From: Hymenobacter cellulosivorans
GTDB taxonomy: Bacteria > Bacteroidota > Bacteroidia > Cytophagales > Hymenobacteraceae
Direction: 5' to 3'
Assembly: GCF_022919135.1 (NCBI RefSeq)
Contig: NZ_CP095049.1
Location: forward strand, 4,902,501-4,966,500
DNA: 64,000 bases
Shown here piece by piece: positions 8,319-17,203 of the stretch (the first letter of the stretch is position 1; each line of letters starts with the position of its first letter). Position numbers and translations under genes: made by a program. Under the pieces are notes generated by a model. That model had not been told where the DNA came from, did no database searches, and saw only the letters and a program-made list of their open reading frames with translations.

Positions 8319-8573
8319 TGTGCTCCTGTGCGAATGTGGGGAATGTGCCAATGCTCATGCCTTTGCGAGCAGAGCGAAGCCAGCCGTCCTCTGCTAGTAA
8401 CTGGCACCCTTTTACCAGCAAGCCCTTTCTCGTTGTTACGGGAAAGGGCTTTTCACTTCAGAGCTCTTAGCTCATTTCAGAGGACGAATTGCTGCAGCTC
8501 AGGCCTCGCAAGGACACGAGTTCGGTATTAGCAGTTCAGCACATTCCCCTCACATTCGCACAGGAGCACATTA
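8316..8573. repeat. Composite palindromic element A (about 258 bp)
   Basis: The outer arms 8316-8338 and 8551-8573 are a perfect 23-base inverted repeat (TAATGTGCTCCTGTGCGAAT and 3 more bases). Inside lies a second imperfect inverted pair with TTGCGAG / CTCGCAA and GTCCTCTG / CAGAGGAC, and at the centre a hairpin AGCCCTTTC / GAAAGGGCT (about 8420-8450). The inner parts match the element at 24643-24907. The left arm includes the bcp stop codon. No coding capacity is seen. It resembles a REP or MITE-like non-autonomous element. Confidence 0.75.
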
Positions 8574-8658
8574 GGAATTAGCCCATTAATAACACCTATC
8601 AGTATCGGTTGCGGTAAGAAGCCTTGCTTTTTGGGCTGGGTGCCTTCGCCAAGACCGT

Positions 8659-8666
8659 TACCTTTG
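8659..8666 (+). promoter_or_regulatory. -7 box of the split transketolase operon
   Basis: TACCTTTG matches TAnnTTTG and lies 26 bases before the ATG of the transketolase N-terminal subunit gene. No convincing TTG element is seen at the standard spacing. Confidence 0.5.
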
Positions 8667-8692
8667 CCAGTGTAAACCCTCCTACTCCTATT

Positions 8693-9574
8693 ATGTCCCA
8701 GGAAAATACCCTGACCTCCCCCACCCAGCAGAAAAGCGTGGCAGAGCTCAAGCAGATTGCGGCCCAGGTGCGCCGCGACATCGTGCGCATGGTACACGCC
8801 GTCAATTCGGGTCACCCCGGCGGCTCGCTCGGCTGCACCGACTTGCTGGTGGCCTTGTACTTCCGCATTATGAAGCACGACCCGAGCTTCAACATGAAAG
8901 GCGAAGGCGAAGACCTGTTTTTCCTGTCGAACGGCCACATTTCGCCCGTGTTCTACTCGGTGCTGGCTCGTTCGGGCTACTTCCCGGTGAGTGAGCTGGC
9001 TACCTTCCGTAAGCTCAACTCGCGCTTGCAGGGCCACCCCGCCACCCACGAGCACCTGCCCGGCATCCGCATTGCCTCGGGCTCCTTGGGCCAGGGCATG
9101 AGCGTAGCCATCGGCGCGGCTCAGGCCAAAAAACTCAACGGCGACAACCGCCTCGTGTACGTGCTGATGGGCGACGGCGAGCTGGAAGAAGGCCAGGTGT
9201 GGGAAGCGGCCATGTATGCCCCCCACCACAAAGTCGACAACCTGATTGCCATCGTGGACCGCAACGGCCAGCAGATTGACGGCTCGACGGAAGAAATTAT
9301 GGATTTGGGCAACCTGCGCGCTAAGTTCGAAGCCTTCGGCTGGCGCGTGCTCGAAACCAACGGCAACGACCTGGAAAAGCTCATTCCAACGTTGGAAGAA
9401 GCCGGTAAGCTCAGCGGCCAGGGCCAGCCCACGATGATCCTGATGGATACCCAGATGGGCTACGGCGTCGACTACATGATGGGCACCCACAAGTGGCACG
9501 GCACGGCTCCCAATGACGAGCAACTCGAAAAAGCCCTGCAGCAGTTGCTGGTAGAAGAAGCCGGCGACTACTAA
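8693..9574 (+). CDS. Transketolase, N-terminal (thiamine-diphosphate-binding) subunit
   Basis: 293 residues from ATG 8693 (MSQENT). This is the pyrophosphate-binding half of a split transketolase: SGHPGGSLGCTDLL, the catalytic-His region LSNGHISPVFY, GSLGQGMSVAIGAA, and the ThDP motif starting GDGELEEGQ and ending in DRNG. Transketolase moves two-carbon units between sugar phosphates in the non-oxidative pentose phosphate pathway. The partner gene at 11077 supplies the pyrimidine-binding and C-terminal domains; the two products should form the active complex. Unusually, a secreted VWA protein gene lies between the halves. Confidence 0.93.
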   Translation: MSQENTLTSPTQQKSVAELKQIAAQVRRDIVRMVHAVNSGHPGGSLGCTDLLVALYFRIMKHDPSFNMKGEGEDLFFLSNGHISPVFYSVLARSGYFPVSELATFRKLNSRLQGHPATHEHLPGIRIASGSLGQGMSVAIGAAQAKKLNGDNRLVYVLMGDGELEEGQVWEAAMYAPHHKVDNLIAIVDRNGQQIDGSTEEIMDLGNLRAKFEAFGWRVLETNGNDLEKLIPTLEEAGKLSGQGQPTMILMDTQMGYGVDYMMGTHKWHGTAPNDEQLEKALQQLLVEEAGDY

Positions 9575-9642
9575 ATCACTGCTTCGCCAGCCGCGGCGGC
9601 TTAGCGGTTCAGACCAAGGAATGAGAGGGTAAACCCAACCGT

Positions 9643-11046
9643 ATGCGCCACCTGGGCATTTTGCGCTGGATTGTAGTCGTGAGTGGCCTGCTGCTCACGA
9701 CTACCGTCCTGCGTGCCCAGAACGTGCCCCCAGACAAGCCCAAGGTGACGCGCATTCTGTTTGTGCTCGACGCCTCGGGCTCGATGATGGCGCCCTGGGA
9801 GGGAAAACCCCGCTGGGACGTGGCCCGCAACCTTCTTTCGAAGATGGTGGACTCGCTCAACGCCTACCCCAATCTGGAACTGGCCTTGCGGGCCTACGGG
9901 CATCAGCACCCCAACTTGGAAAACAACTGCGAGGACTCAAAGCTGGAAGTGGCCTTTGCGCCCAAAAACGCCAAGGCCATCAAAGCCCGCCTCGCCACGC
10001 TGAAAGCCCAGGGCAACACCCCGATTACCTACTCCATCCTGCAGTCGGCCAATGACTTTCCGACGGACCGCAGCTCCCGCAACGTGCTGATCCTGATAAC
10101 CGACGGACTGGAATCGTGCAAGGGCGACCCGTGCGCTACCTCGGTGGCGTTGCAGCGCAAGCACGTGTTTCTGCGCCCGTTTATTATCGGGCTTGGGGCC
10201 GAGCGGGACTTTGGCAAACAGCTCGAATGCCTGGGCCAGTACTACAACGCGGCCGACGTGAAGACCTTCCGCACCATCCTCGACAACGTCATTTCCCAGA
10301 CGCTAACCAAAACCACGGTGAGCGTGAATCTGACCGACGAGGCCGGCAAGCCCGTGGAAAGCAACGTGAACATGACCTTCGTGAACAACGTCACGGAAAC
10401 GCCGGAGTACAACTACGTGCACTACCGCGACGCGCAGGGCAAGCCCGACGTGCTCGACATCGACGCGCTGCAGAGCTACGACTTGGTCATCAACACGGTG
10501 CCCCCGGTACGGCAGCAAAACCTGCCCATTCGGCCCGGCAAGGCTAACGTGCTGACCTACAAAACGCCCCAGGGAGTCTTGGCTTTGCAGTCGCCGAGCA
10601 TTTCGCCGAACCCCTACGGCAAGGTGCAGGCGGTGGTGCGGGCCCAGGGCAGCGCGGCCACGGTAGTTGGGTTGAACTTCGGCGCCAAGCAAAAGCTGCT
10701 GGCCGGCAACTACGAAGTGGAGCTGCTGACGCTGCCCCGCATCGTGCGCCGCATCACCGTCAAGCAGGGCCAGGAAACGACGGTAACCTACGACGCGCCC
10801 GGCACGCTCAACATCGTGACGGACCTGAAAGGCTACGGCAGCATCTACCGGCTCAACAACGACGAGTCGCAGACCTGGGTGTACAATTTGCCCGAAGGCA
10901 GCAGCAAAGTCAATTTGCCCATGCAGCCGGGTGCCTACCGCCTGGTGTTTCGCACGGCCACGGCTACCGGCAGCAAGTTTACCGACGTGCGCAATTTCAC
11001 CATCCGCTCGGGTCAAACCAGCTCGGTGAGCATGTTCAATAAGTAA
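9643..11046 (+). CDS. Secreted von Willebrand factor A domain protein
   Basis: 467 residues. A signal peptide (MRHLGILRWIVVVSGLLLTT) ends near AQN. A VWA domain follows from about residue 35 to 220 with an intact MIDAS, DASGS (43-47), the conserved TP turn in GNTPITYSI, and a later acidic loop LITDGLES. The last 240 residues look like two or three beta-sandwich domains, such as SVNLTDEAGKPVESNV and YRLVFRTATATGSKFTDVRNF. VWA domains bind protein ligands through a metal ion, so a cell-surface or periplasmic scaffold role is likely. It sits between the two transketolase genes, 69 and 30 bases from them, so it is probably co-transcribed. Confidence 0.85.
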   Translation: MRHLGILRWIVVVSGLLLTTTVLRAQNVPPDKPKVTRILFVLDASGSMMAPWEGKPRWDVARNLLSKMVDSLNAYPNLELALRAYGHQHPNLENNCEDSKLEVAFAPKNAKAIKARLATLKAQGNTPITYSILQSANDFPTDRSSRNVLILITDGLESCKGDPCATSVALQRKHVFLRPFIIGLGAERDFGKQLECLGQYYNAADVKTFRTILDNVISQTLTKTTVSVNLTDEAGKPVESNVNMTFVNNVTETPEYNYVHYRDAQGKPDVLDIDALQSYDLVINTVPPVRQQNLPIRPGKANVLTYKTPQGVLALQSPSISPNPYGKVQAVVRAQGSAATVVGLNFGAKQKLLAGNYEVELLTLPRIVRRITVKQGQETTVTYDAPGTLNIVTDLKGYGSIYRLNNDESQTWVYNLPEGSSKVNLPMQPGAYRLVFRTATATGSKFTDVRNFTIRSGQTSSVSMFNK

Positions 11047-11076
11047 GATAGAACTCAAAAACTTCCCATACCAAGC

Positions 11077-12036
11077 ATGAAAGATTTCCCCTACACCGAA
11101 TCAAAAGACACCCGTTCCGGCTTTGGCGTGGGTTTGCACGAGCTGGGTAAAAGCAACCCCAACGTGGTAGCCCTCACGGCCGACCTGACCGGCTCGCTCA
11201 AGATGGATGCCTTCAAGAAGGACTTCCCCGAGCGGTTTTTCCAGGTGGGCATTGCCGAAGCCAACATGATGGGCATTGCGGCCGGCCTCACCATCGGTGG
11301 CAAGATTCCCTTCACCGGCACGTTTGCCAACTTCAGCACCGGCCGCGTCTACGACCAGATCCGCCAGAGCATTGCCTACTCGGATAAGAACGTGAAGATC
11401 TGCGCTTCGCACGCCGGCGTAACGCTGGGCGAAGACGGGGCTACCCACCAGATTCTGGAAGACCTGGGCATGATGAAAATGCTGCCCCACATGACGGTTA
11501 TCAACCCCTGCGACTTCAACCAGACCAAGGCCGCTACTATTGCCATTGCCGAGCACGAAGGCCCCGTGTACCTGCGCTTCGGCCGCCCCGTGGTGCCCAA
11601 CTTCACCCCCGCCGACCAGAAGTTCGAAATCGGTAAGGCGGTGATGCTGAACGAAGGCGCTGACGTGAGCATCTTCGCCACCGGCCACCTGGTGTGGAAA
11701 GCCATCCTGGCCGGCCACCTGCTGGCTGAGAAAGGCATCGACGCCGAAATCATCAACATTCACACCATCAAGCCCCTCGACGCCCAGGCCATCCTGGAGT
11801 CGGTGCGCAAGACGCGCTGCGCCGTCTCGGCCGAGGAGCACCAGATGAACGGCGGCCTCGGCGACAGCATCGCCCAGCTGCTGAGCCGCGAGGAGCCCCT
11901 GCCCCTGGAAATGGTAGCCGTCAACGACTCCTTCGGCGAGTCGGGTACCCCCGACCAGCTCATGGAGAAATACGGCCTGATGGAAAACGACATCGTAGCC
12001 GCCGTGGAGCGCGTACTGGCCCGCAAGGCGAAGTAG
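11077..12036 (+). CDS. Transketolase, C-terminal subunit
   Basis: 319 residues. It has the pyrimidine-binding domain with the catalytic-glutamate motif VGIAEANMMGIAAGL, then SHAGVTLGEDGATHQ, and the C-terminal domain with ISVEE-like AVSAEEHQMNGGLGDSIAQ. It pairs with the N-terminal subunit encoded at 8693 to form a heteromeric transketolase; this split arrangement is common in Bacteroidota and archaea. The gene follows the VWA gene by 30 bases and is followed by a strong terminator, so it closes the operon. Confidence 0.93.
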   Translation: MKDFPYTESKDTRSGFGVGLHELGKSNPNVVALTADLTGSLKMDAFKKDFPERFFQVGIAEANMMGIAAGLTIGGKIPFTGTFANFSTGRVYDQIRQSIAYSDKNVKICASHAGVTLGEDGATHQILEDLGMMKMLPHMTVINPCDFNQTKAATIAIAEHEGPVYLRFGRPVVPNFTPADQKFEIGKAVMLNEGADVSIFATGHLVWKAILAGHLLAEKGIDAEIINIHTIKPLDAQAILESVRKTRCAVSAEEHQMNGGLGDSIAQLLSREEPLPLEMVAVNDSFGESGTPDQLMEKYGLMENDIVAAVERVLARKAK

Positions 12037-12097
12037 GGTCTAGAACGCCAGAACGGCTTATTTTAAGCAGGCAATTTCCGCCTAACCATATACACTA

Positions 12098-12133
12098 ACG
12101 GCCCCGGCTGCATCGCGCAACCGGGGCCGTTTT
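12098..12133 (+). terminator. Terminator of the transketolase operon
   Basis: A perfect 10-base-pair stem ACGGCCCCGG / CCGGGGCCGT with a 13-base loop, followed by TTTGCG. It lies 61 bases after the tkt C-subunit stop. The convergent eCIS-core gene ends at 12180 and could share it. Confidence 0.8.
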
Positions 12134-12179
12134 GCGTGGGAGAAGGCTGATTCCCGCAGAATTCCGCTTCGTTCTTGAC

Positions 12180-14588
12180 TCAGGCCCTTACTTTGTTGCT
12201 AACCACTCGCCGGGCCGATTCATTGAGTAAAGGAAGCTTTGCCGCCAGGAAGTTTTCGATGCTGGCCTGGCTGTTCACGTCACCTCTGGCGTAGGCGTCG
12301 GGAAAATTGACGCGAATAGTTTCGAGGTGCTGTTTGATGACTTGTGCGGCGCGGGCTTCCCGGCTGATGTTGAGCATGGCTCCCGGCACCTCCTTGTCGA
12401 TCAAATCGCCTTGGTCGGTATACTCACGGGTGGAACTCAGCGCCTCAGCGTCCTCCTGGTCATAGCCCTGGGCGGTCCGGCCCTGGCCTAGCGCGAAAGC
12501 CCAGACCACCCCAGGGTCCAGCAGTTCGTACACGGCATCGCGCACCACCACTGGCTCATGAGCATCGGGCGTTTCGACGATGCCTATTGCGGTAGCTTCG
12601 GCATGGCCGCCGGGGCCTGCACCGGGGATATCGGCGGCAGAAAGCGGGATAAAATTCCGGAAGCGCAGGTAGGCGCGGATATAGGTCTGTACGCTGTTGA
12701 TGGTCGCGGCGGCATCGGCGGCTTCTTTGGCCTGGTCGACGGCGCCCATGGCATCCCGCCACTGGGGAAGGCGGGTCGGTGGCAGCAGGTACGCTTTGCT
12801 GGTGCCCGGCAGCCGGTAAGCGGCATCATAGAGGGTATTGAGGGCCGTGACGGCAGCGGTCAGGGTCTTACCGACGACGGCCTTGCGGACCCCGCTGACA
12901 AAAACGACCCAGGCCGTGGCGTGCTTCTTGTCGGCGGTACCGAAAAGCCCGTCGGGCCGGTCCTGCGTATTGATAAGCGCGCGCCCAATGGTGCCATTAT
13001 CATTCATGCGCAGCTGCACTCCCCCGGCGTTATTCGTGCCGATGTCGGGGCGTAGCGGACGCACAACCCCTCGGCCGGGCAGCACAAACGTCTGGTTAAA
13101 CGTGGCTCGGTTCAGGGCCGGGGCATCATCGTCGCTGCTGTTTTCCTCATCACTGTGGTATACCGCTGCTAGGTGGGGCTGCGGGAAAAACCGGTTCAGA
13201 ATATCTGCCAGCGTAATATTTGCTTTGTAGTAGGCCTCCGGAAACCCGGCTTTCATCGTTTGCAGATGCTGCATGATCAGATCGGCCAGGCGAGGCTCAA
13301 TCTCCTCCGCAAAGTCGGCACCGGGCACGTCGGAGTTTACCTGGCGGGGCCGCTCATCGTCATCAGCCAGTCCCTCCTCCTCATAAGCCGCTTCGGTGTG
13401 GTCAATCACCTGGCCGAGCTTGGCCACCGTTTTGGGGTCTAGCAGCTCCAGGATAGCCGCTTTCAAGCTCTGGGAAGTTTCGGTATTGTAGTTTCGGATG
13501 CACTCCAGGCGCGGCGCTTCGTTGTTGTAGTTAGCCAGCCCCCCTACATCGACGGCCGAAAAGGGAATCACATTGCGGTATTCGAGGTAGGCACTCATAA
13601 AGCGCTGCAGGTTGTCTTGCGTGGGCGCATGGTTGGCGGCCACGCGGGCTTGGGTGACTTTCGTATGCGCCTGCGCGTAATGAATCTGCTGATTGCCCAT
13701 CATAAACTCGACCCGGTTTACTCCCGGCAGGGCTTCAGCGGCGGTAAACAGGCCGGTCAGCGCGGCCACGGCGTTGGCCAGCGTTTTGCCCTCCACGGCC
13801 ATGCGCACGGTAGCAACCAGTACCGACCAGGGCGTGGTATGACTGCCTTCTATGCCGCCCAGTACGCCCTCCGTACGCTCCAGGGAGGGCAACGACGCGC
13901 TGGTAACGACCCCGCCCGTTACGACCACCTGGCTCACGATATCCTCTACGCGCTGCACTACGGCCGCGGCCGCGGAAGAGCCGGAAATCAGGTCGGCCAG
14001 GGCCTGGCGCTGCACGAGCCCGGCGGCCTTGGCGCCCATCACGTCGGCCTCGTGTTCCAGGCCGGTCTCGTCGTTGACGGGCACGCCGGCCTGCAGCTGG
14101 CGGGTCGCCTGCACCCGCCCCTGCTTCTGCTGCACCACGTGCCAGGCCTCGTGGGGCAAGTGCTGCTCCTGGCCCGGGGCCAAGTGAATGTCCGAGCCCT
14201 GGGCATAGGCGTAAGCCTGTAACTGAGCTGGCTTACTGGAGTTGTAATGCACCCGTACTTCGTCCAGGGAGTGGCCCGAGAGGCTTTCCACCCCCGCCTT
14301 GAGCCCATCGGGCAGGCCTGTCCGGTTTTCTCTGCGTTGTAGGGGCTGGCGGGCCACGTACGCATCGGCTGAGGCCTGCAGCTGGGCGGCCTGCTGCACC
14401 TGGGGGCTGCCGTCGGCCAGGGCTTGCAGTGGGCTGGTGCTATCGGCTGTTTGGCGCGGCCCGGCGGCGCTGGACTCCCTACTCCGAAGCTGAGTAGGCG
14501 CGGCCCGGCGGCTGGTCGGCTGGGTCGAAGTAGTGGCCGTCCGGGGCAGGCTTTGTTTTTCCGGTGCTTGGTCGGCGTGCGTAGTCAT
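12180..14588 (-). CDS. eCIS-core (DUF4157) protein with duplicated C-terminal module of unknown function
   Basis: 802 residues, ATG at 14588, no signal peptide. Residues 1-80 are a low-complexity S/T/Q/A-rich tail. Residues about 90-190 form a DUF4157/eCIS-core domain: LSGHSLDEVRVHYN, a predicted zinc site HEAWHVVQQ (His146, His150) and a probable third ligand in LEHEADVMG (178-186). Two diverged copies of a roughly 230-residue module follow, at about 236-470 and 545-790. Matching blocks are HTTPW/HATAW, EGKTLANAV/VGKTLTAAV, YRNVIPFS/FRNFIPLS, LELLDP/YELLDP and MQHLQT/KQHLET, joined by an acidic linker (about 480-490). DUF4157 domains mark proteins handled by extracellular contractile injection systems and some polymorphic toxins; no injection-system gene is in this window. 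The C-terminal modules are the likely effector part, activity unknown. Confidence 0.75.
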   Translation of the reverse strand: MTTHADQAPEKQSLPRTATTSTQPTSRRAAPTQLRSRESSAAGPRQTADSTSPLQALADGSPQVQQAAQLQASADAYVARQPLQRRENRTGLPDGLKAGVESLSGHSLDEVRVHYNSSKPAQLQAYAYAQGSDIHLAPGQEQHLPHEAWHVVQQKQGRVQATRQLQAGVPVNDETGLEHEADVMGAKAAGLVQRQALADLISGSSAAAAVVQRVEDIVSQVVVTGGVVTSASLPSLERTEGVLGGIEGSHTTPWSVLVATVRMAVEGKTLANAVAALTGLFTAAEALPGVNRVEFMMGNQQIHYAQAHTKVTQARVAANHAPTQDNLQRFMSAYLEYRNVIPFSAVDVGGLANYNNEAPRLECIRNYNTETSQSLKAAILELLDPKTVAKLGQVIDHTEAAYEEEGLADDDERPRQVNSDVPGADFAEEIEPRLADLIMQHLQTMKAGFPEAYYKANITLADILNRFFPQPHLAAVYHSDEENSSDDDAPALNRATFNQTFVLPGRGVVRPLRPDIGTNNAGGVQLRMNDNGTIGRALINTQDRPDGLFGTADKKHATAWVVFVSGVRKAVVGKTLTAAVTALNTLYDAAYRLPGTSKAYLLPPTRLPQWRDAMGAVDQAKEAADAAATINSVQTYIRAYLRFRNFIPLSAADIPGAGPGGHAEATAIGIVETPDAHEPVVVRDAVYELLDPGVVWAFALGQGRTAQGYDQEDAEALSSTREYTDQGDLIDKEVPGAMLNISREARAAQVIKQHLETIRVNFPDAYARGDVNSQASIENFLAAKLPLLNESARRVVSNKVRA

Positions 14589-14716
14589 AGTTGCTAGCTA
14601 TCGGTTTCTATAATACCGTTGTTTGTTCAGCGTGAGGCAGTTGGTAAATTACTATAATATAATTTAGCTAGCATAAGCCACCCTCCCGCTTCGCCGAGCT
14701 GCAGCCAGCCGTACGC

Positions 14717-15304
14717 TTAGCCGTTGGATTGGGGCTTGCTTACCGGCAGCCGCAGCATAAGCTGTGACCCGACGTACACCAGGGCCCGCCGGATGTAGGC
14801 ATGCAGCACCAACCCGACCAGCCCTAATACAGTGCCGATTATGGTTGGCAGCACGGCTCCGAAGGTATAGGTCATGCTGAGCACAAAGCCCAGCAGGCAC
14901 TCCGGCCGGTAAATCGGGACGAAAAAGGCCACGACGAACAAGCCCAGCATCACGTTGCCGGCCGTATCCGATTCGCCGGCCGTAAATAGTACCGCTATTA
15001 CTACCCCAAACAGCAAGGCGCCCACGAACCCGGCTAGTTGGCGCCGCATGGTCCGGGGCGCGGCGGCATCCGCATCGTTGGTGCCAAAGGCCTGCTTTCG
15101 GATGCGGGACAGCAGAAACCAAGTGAGCACTGGTAGCAAGAGCCCGCCCCACCAATTGGAAATGGCGGGCAGGTCCTTCTGCGCCAGGAAATGATGACTC
15201 GGCACGCCGCCGTGGGTATGAGTCCAGGCCAACAACGCCCAAACAGCCCCCGTCACGAGGGCCGTGCAATACAGGCTGAGCCTGGAAAAGCTCTTTTCAG
15301 TCAT
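14717..15304 (-). CDS. Polytopic membrane protein of unknown function
   Basis: 195 residues with about five or six hydrophobic helices, at roughly 10-27, 48-66, 90-110, 118-135, 138-155 and 158-172. No signal peptide cleavage site or known motif is visible. It is on the same strand as the eCIS-core gene, 128 bases upstream of it. The gap is AT-rich (about 14605-14670) and may hold a separate promoter, so co-transcription is uncertain. The neighbour relation makes it a candidate immunity or accessory protein for the eCIS-core product, but nothing in its sequence shows this. Confidence 0.65.
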   Translation of the reverse strand: MTEKSFSRLSLYCTALVTGAVWALLAWTHTHGGVPSHHFLAQKDLPAISNWWGGLLLPVLTWFLLSRIRKQAFGTNDADAAAPRTMRRQLAGFVGALLFGVVIAVLFTAGESDTAGNVMLGLFVVAFFVPIYRPECLLGFVLSMTYTFGAVLPTIIGTVLGLVGLVLHAYIRRALVYVGSQLMLRLPVSKPQSNG

Positions 15305-15861
15305 AGGTTCGGCCGTTGAGTAAGGTCTTTACCGGAGGGAGGTTATAGTGGTTTGCAGCCAGTCTGCTACCTCCTAGTATCTAATCAAAAGCAATATAGA
15401 TTAATTGTAATACTAGGTACTATCCTCTTCTACTCAAACGGCCCCAATCCCGAGCCAGGGCGTGCAAACGGCTCGGGATTGGGCCGGCGACCTTGCCTAG
15501 AGTCAGCCGCTAGTAGGCTATTATTCTAGCTTCCTAACATAGGTTCAATGCCTGCTGCAAAACACCGGCGGACTGCTACCTCATCCAGCCAAGCGCGCGG
15601 TGTTGCAGCCAGACTCTTTTCATCTTTGCCAAAGGCGTTCTACCCGGTCCACGGACCCGACGGCTGCCCGCAGCTGGGGCCATTTGGGTTACCCTGACCC
15701 TAGCGGTTTTTGCCCCACTTCTGGCGCTATAATATGGGTCGTGGCCTCTAACGGGCGGGGGAACCGCGGACCGAGCAGCAGTAGGCTGGCGTAAGACCCA
15801 CAGAAGGCCCCTACCCGTTGTGAAAACAATTCGGCAGCCTCAGGTAAGACCAGCGTTCCGG
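15305..15861. other. 557-base gene-free stretch with two inverted repeats
   Basis: No supported gene is present. The part near 15378-15430 is clearly AT-rich and is the likely promoter region of the minus-strand membrane protein. A strong hairpin lies at 15440-15485 (GGCCCCAATCCCGAGCC pairing with GGCTCGGGATTGGGCC, one bulged C); it has no long T-run but lies downstream of the minus-strand gene pair at 15862-17203. A weaker pair, GCTGCAAAACACCG / CGGTGTTGCAGC, spans 15554-15609. A CATCTTTG at about 15620 resembles a -7 box without a gene behind it. Confidence 0.5.
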
Positions 15862-16464
15862 CTAGTGCATGCAGCCCACGTAGATGCGGGACTTGAGCTT
15901 GAAGACCTTTTCATCGGCTCGGCCCAGCACGGCCAGGGCGCTGTCGGCAGAAGCTTCCTGCTGGTAAATGCCGGTGACCAGGGCCATGGTTTGGGCGCCG
16001 GCCGGCTCCTGGTATTCATTCAGGTATTCCAGGCTCAGACTGTGGGACGGAAAGCGGCGGGGGTAATACTCGCCGGCGTACATTTCGTCCTCGTCATTCT
16101 CGGGCAGGATAATGCGGTTTTTCTGCACGTTGAAATACCGGCCCAGGGTATCAATGCCGAGGGCATACTGCCGGCTCAATCCCAGCATGCGGCGGCGCAG
16201 GGCCGGATACGAGCGGCTGGTATCGGCCACTACCACGAAGTAGGTGGCGTACTCCTGGCTTGCACTATCGGCGGGTGTTTCCTCCGAGACTTCCGCCGCG
16301 TCCGTCGTTACCGTGACGGCACTGGGCGCTGGGGCAGCTACCGTTCTCACGGCGGCTACCGGCGCAGCGGCTGCGGGCGGCGCGGAGGCCGGCGCCGATT
16401 GGCAAGCAGTGAAGAAGACGGGCGTCAGCAGAATCAGAGTCTGGGGCAGATGGCGCAGAAACAT
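15862..16464 (-). CDS. Lipoprotein, possibly with a SPOR-like C-terminal domain
   Basis: 200 residues from the ATG at 16464, chosen because it gives a lipoprotein signal ending FFTAC (Cys21); the frame is open further upstream but without a signal. Residues 25-70 are an Ala/Pro/Thr-rich linker. The C-terminal 130 residues begin YATYFVVVADTS and end IYQQEASADSALAVLGRADEKVFKLKSRIYVGCMH in outline, a repeated beta-alpha pattern that resembles SPOR or similar envelope domains, but I cannot assign it. It follows the secreted protein gene at 16595 on the same strand after about 130 bases. Confidence 0.65.
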   Translation of the reverse strand: MFLRHLPQTLILLTPVFFTACQSAPASAPPAAAAPVAAVRTVAAPAPSAVTVTTDAAEVSEETPADSASQEYATYFVVVADTSRSYPALRRRMLGLSRQYALGIDTLGRYFNVQKNRIILPENDEDEMYAGEYYPRRFPSHSLSLEYLNEYQEPAGAQTMALVTGIYQQEASADSALAVLGRADEKVFKLKSRIYVGCMH

Positions 16465-16594
16465 GCCTGGGATAGAGAAATACGAAGTAGTTGCTAGCTC
16501 GGGTTGGGAAGGCGGAGCAGCCGGCAGCCGCAGCATAGGCCATGCCGCTACCGGGCCCGGCAGGCGCCAAAGTAGCATAAAAACGCCGGTGCAC

Positions 16595-17203
16595 TTACAA
16601 AGGACCAATAGCAAACGTGACTTCCACCACCGAATTCTTGCCGGCGCTCCTGGCCAGACTATCTATGCTGACGGTACTGGGCATCGTTTCGTCCCCAAAG
16701 GATATGGCCTGTCCCAGGGCCAGGTTGCGGTACTGGTTTTTCTTGTCTTGGTCGATGTGAGCCGTCAGCGCCCGAACGCCTTGTCGTAGGTCGAGGGGAG
16801 CATCCAGGCCGCTGAGCAGGCCGGTCATGAGCGTGGCCGCGTTCCGAAACCAGGGTTCCAGGGCCGTGGTGGGCGGGGCAAAGCGGGACGTCGTGAACTC
16901 AAACCGCAACGCGTAGTACTCGCAGCCCTCGTGACGGATGATGACCTGGTCGCCGTTGGGGCAGGTCACGGTTTCGATACCGGTGCGCTTATCGGGCTGC
17001 AGCCGGAAGGTAGTTTTAGGGAAAACGGCCTTTTTTACCACCGGCTTGGCCGCGCCCCGCGGGCACGCTTCTTGCGGCGAGAATCTGGGCCCATAGCTGG
17101 TAATGGGCAAAACAGCCGCGGGAAGAGTCCGGCTCTGCGTGGGTTGGTAGAGCAAGCTGCTAACCAGCAAACTCAGGCAAATAGTAACTGCTAGAGTATT
17201 CAT
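16595..17203 (-). CDS. Secreted protein of unknown function
   Basis: 202 residues with an N-terminal signal peptide (MNTLAVTICLSLLVSSLL). The mature part has a basic central region ending in TCPNGDQVIIRHEGCEYYALRFEF, with two cysteines that could form a disulfide, and a C-terminal portion with SIDSLARSAGKNSVVEVTF that looks like a domain measuring or binding envelope components. No family is recognised. It is upstream of the lipoprotein gene at 15862 and may be in the same operon. Confidence 0.65.
   Translation of the reverse strand: MNTLAVTICLSLLVSSLLYQPTQSRTLPAAVLPITSYGPRFSPQEACPRGAAKPVVKKAVFPKTTFRLQPDKRTGIETVTCPNGDQVIIRHEGCEYYALRFEFTTSRFAPPTTALEPWFRNAATLMTGLLSGLDAPLDLRQGVRALTAHIDQDKKNQYRNLALGQAISFGDETMPSTVSIDSLARSAGKNSVVEVTFAIGPL

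Noticed and set aside
12540..12620. HAE motif (GHAEATA) in the second module of the eCIS-core protein as a sign of a deaminase toxin
   Set aside because: The PCxxC partner motif of deaminases is absent, and the first module has NNEAP at the matching place, so a zinc deaminase site is not supported.
15600..15794. 64-codon open frame on the plus strand in the gap before the 15862 lipoprotein gene
   Set aside because: No recognisable protein features, no promoter at a sensible distance and composition unlike the neighbouring genes.
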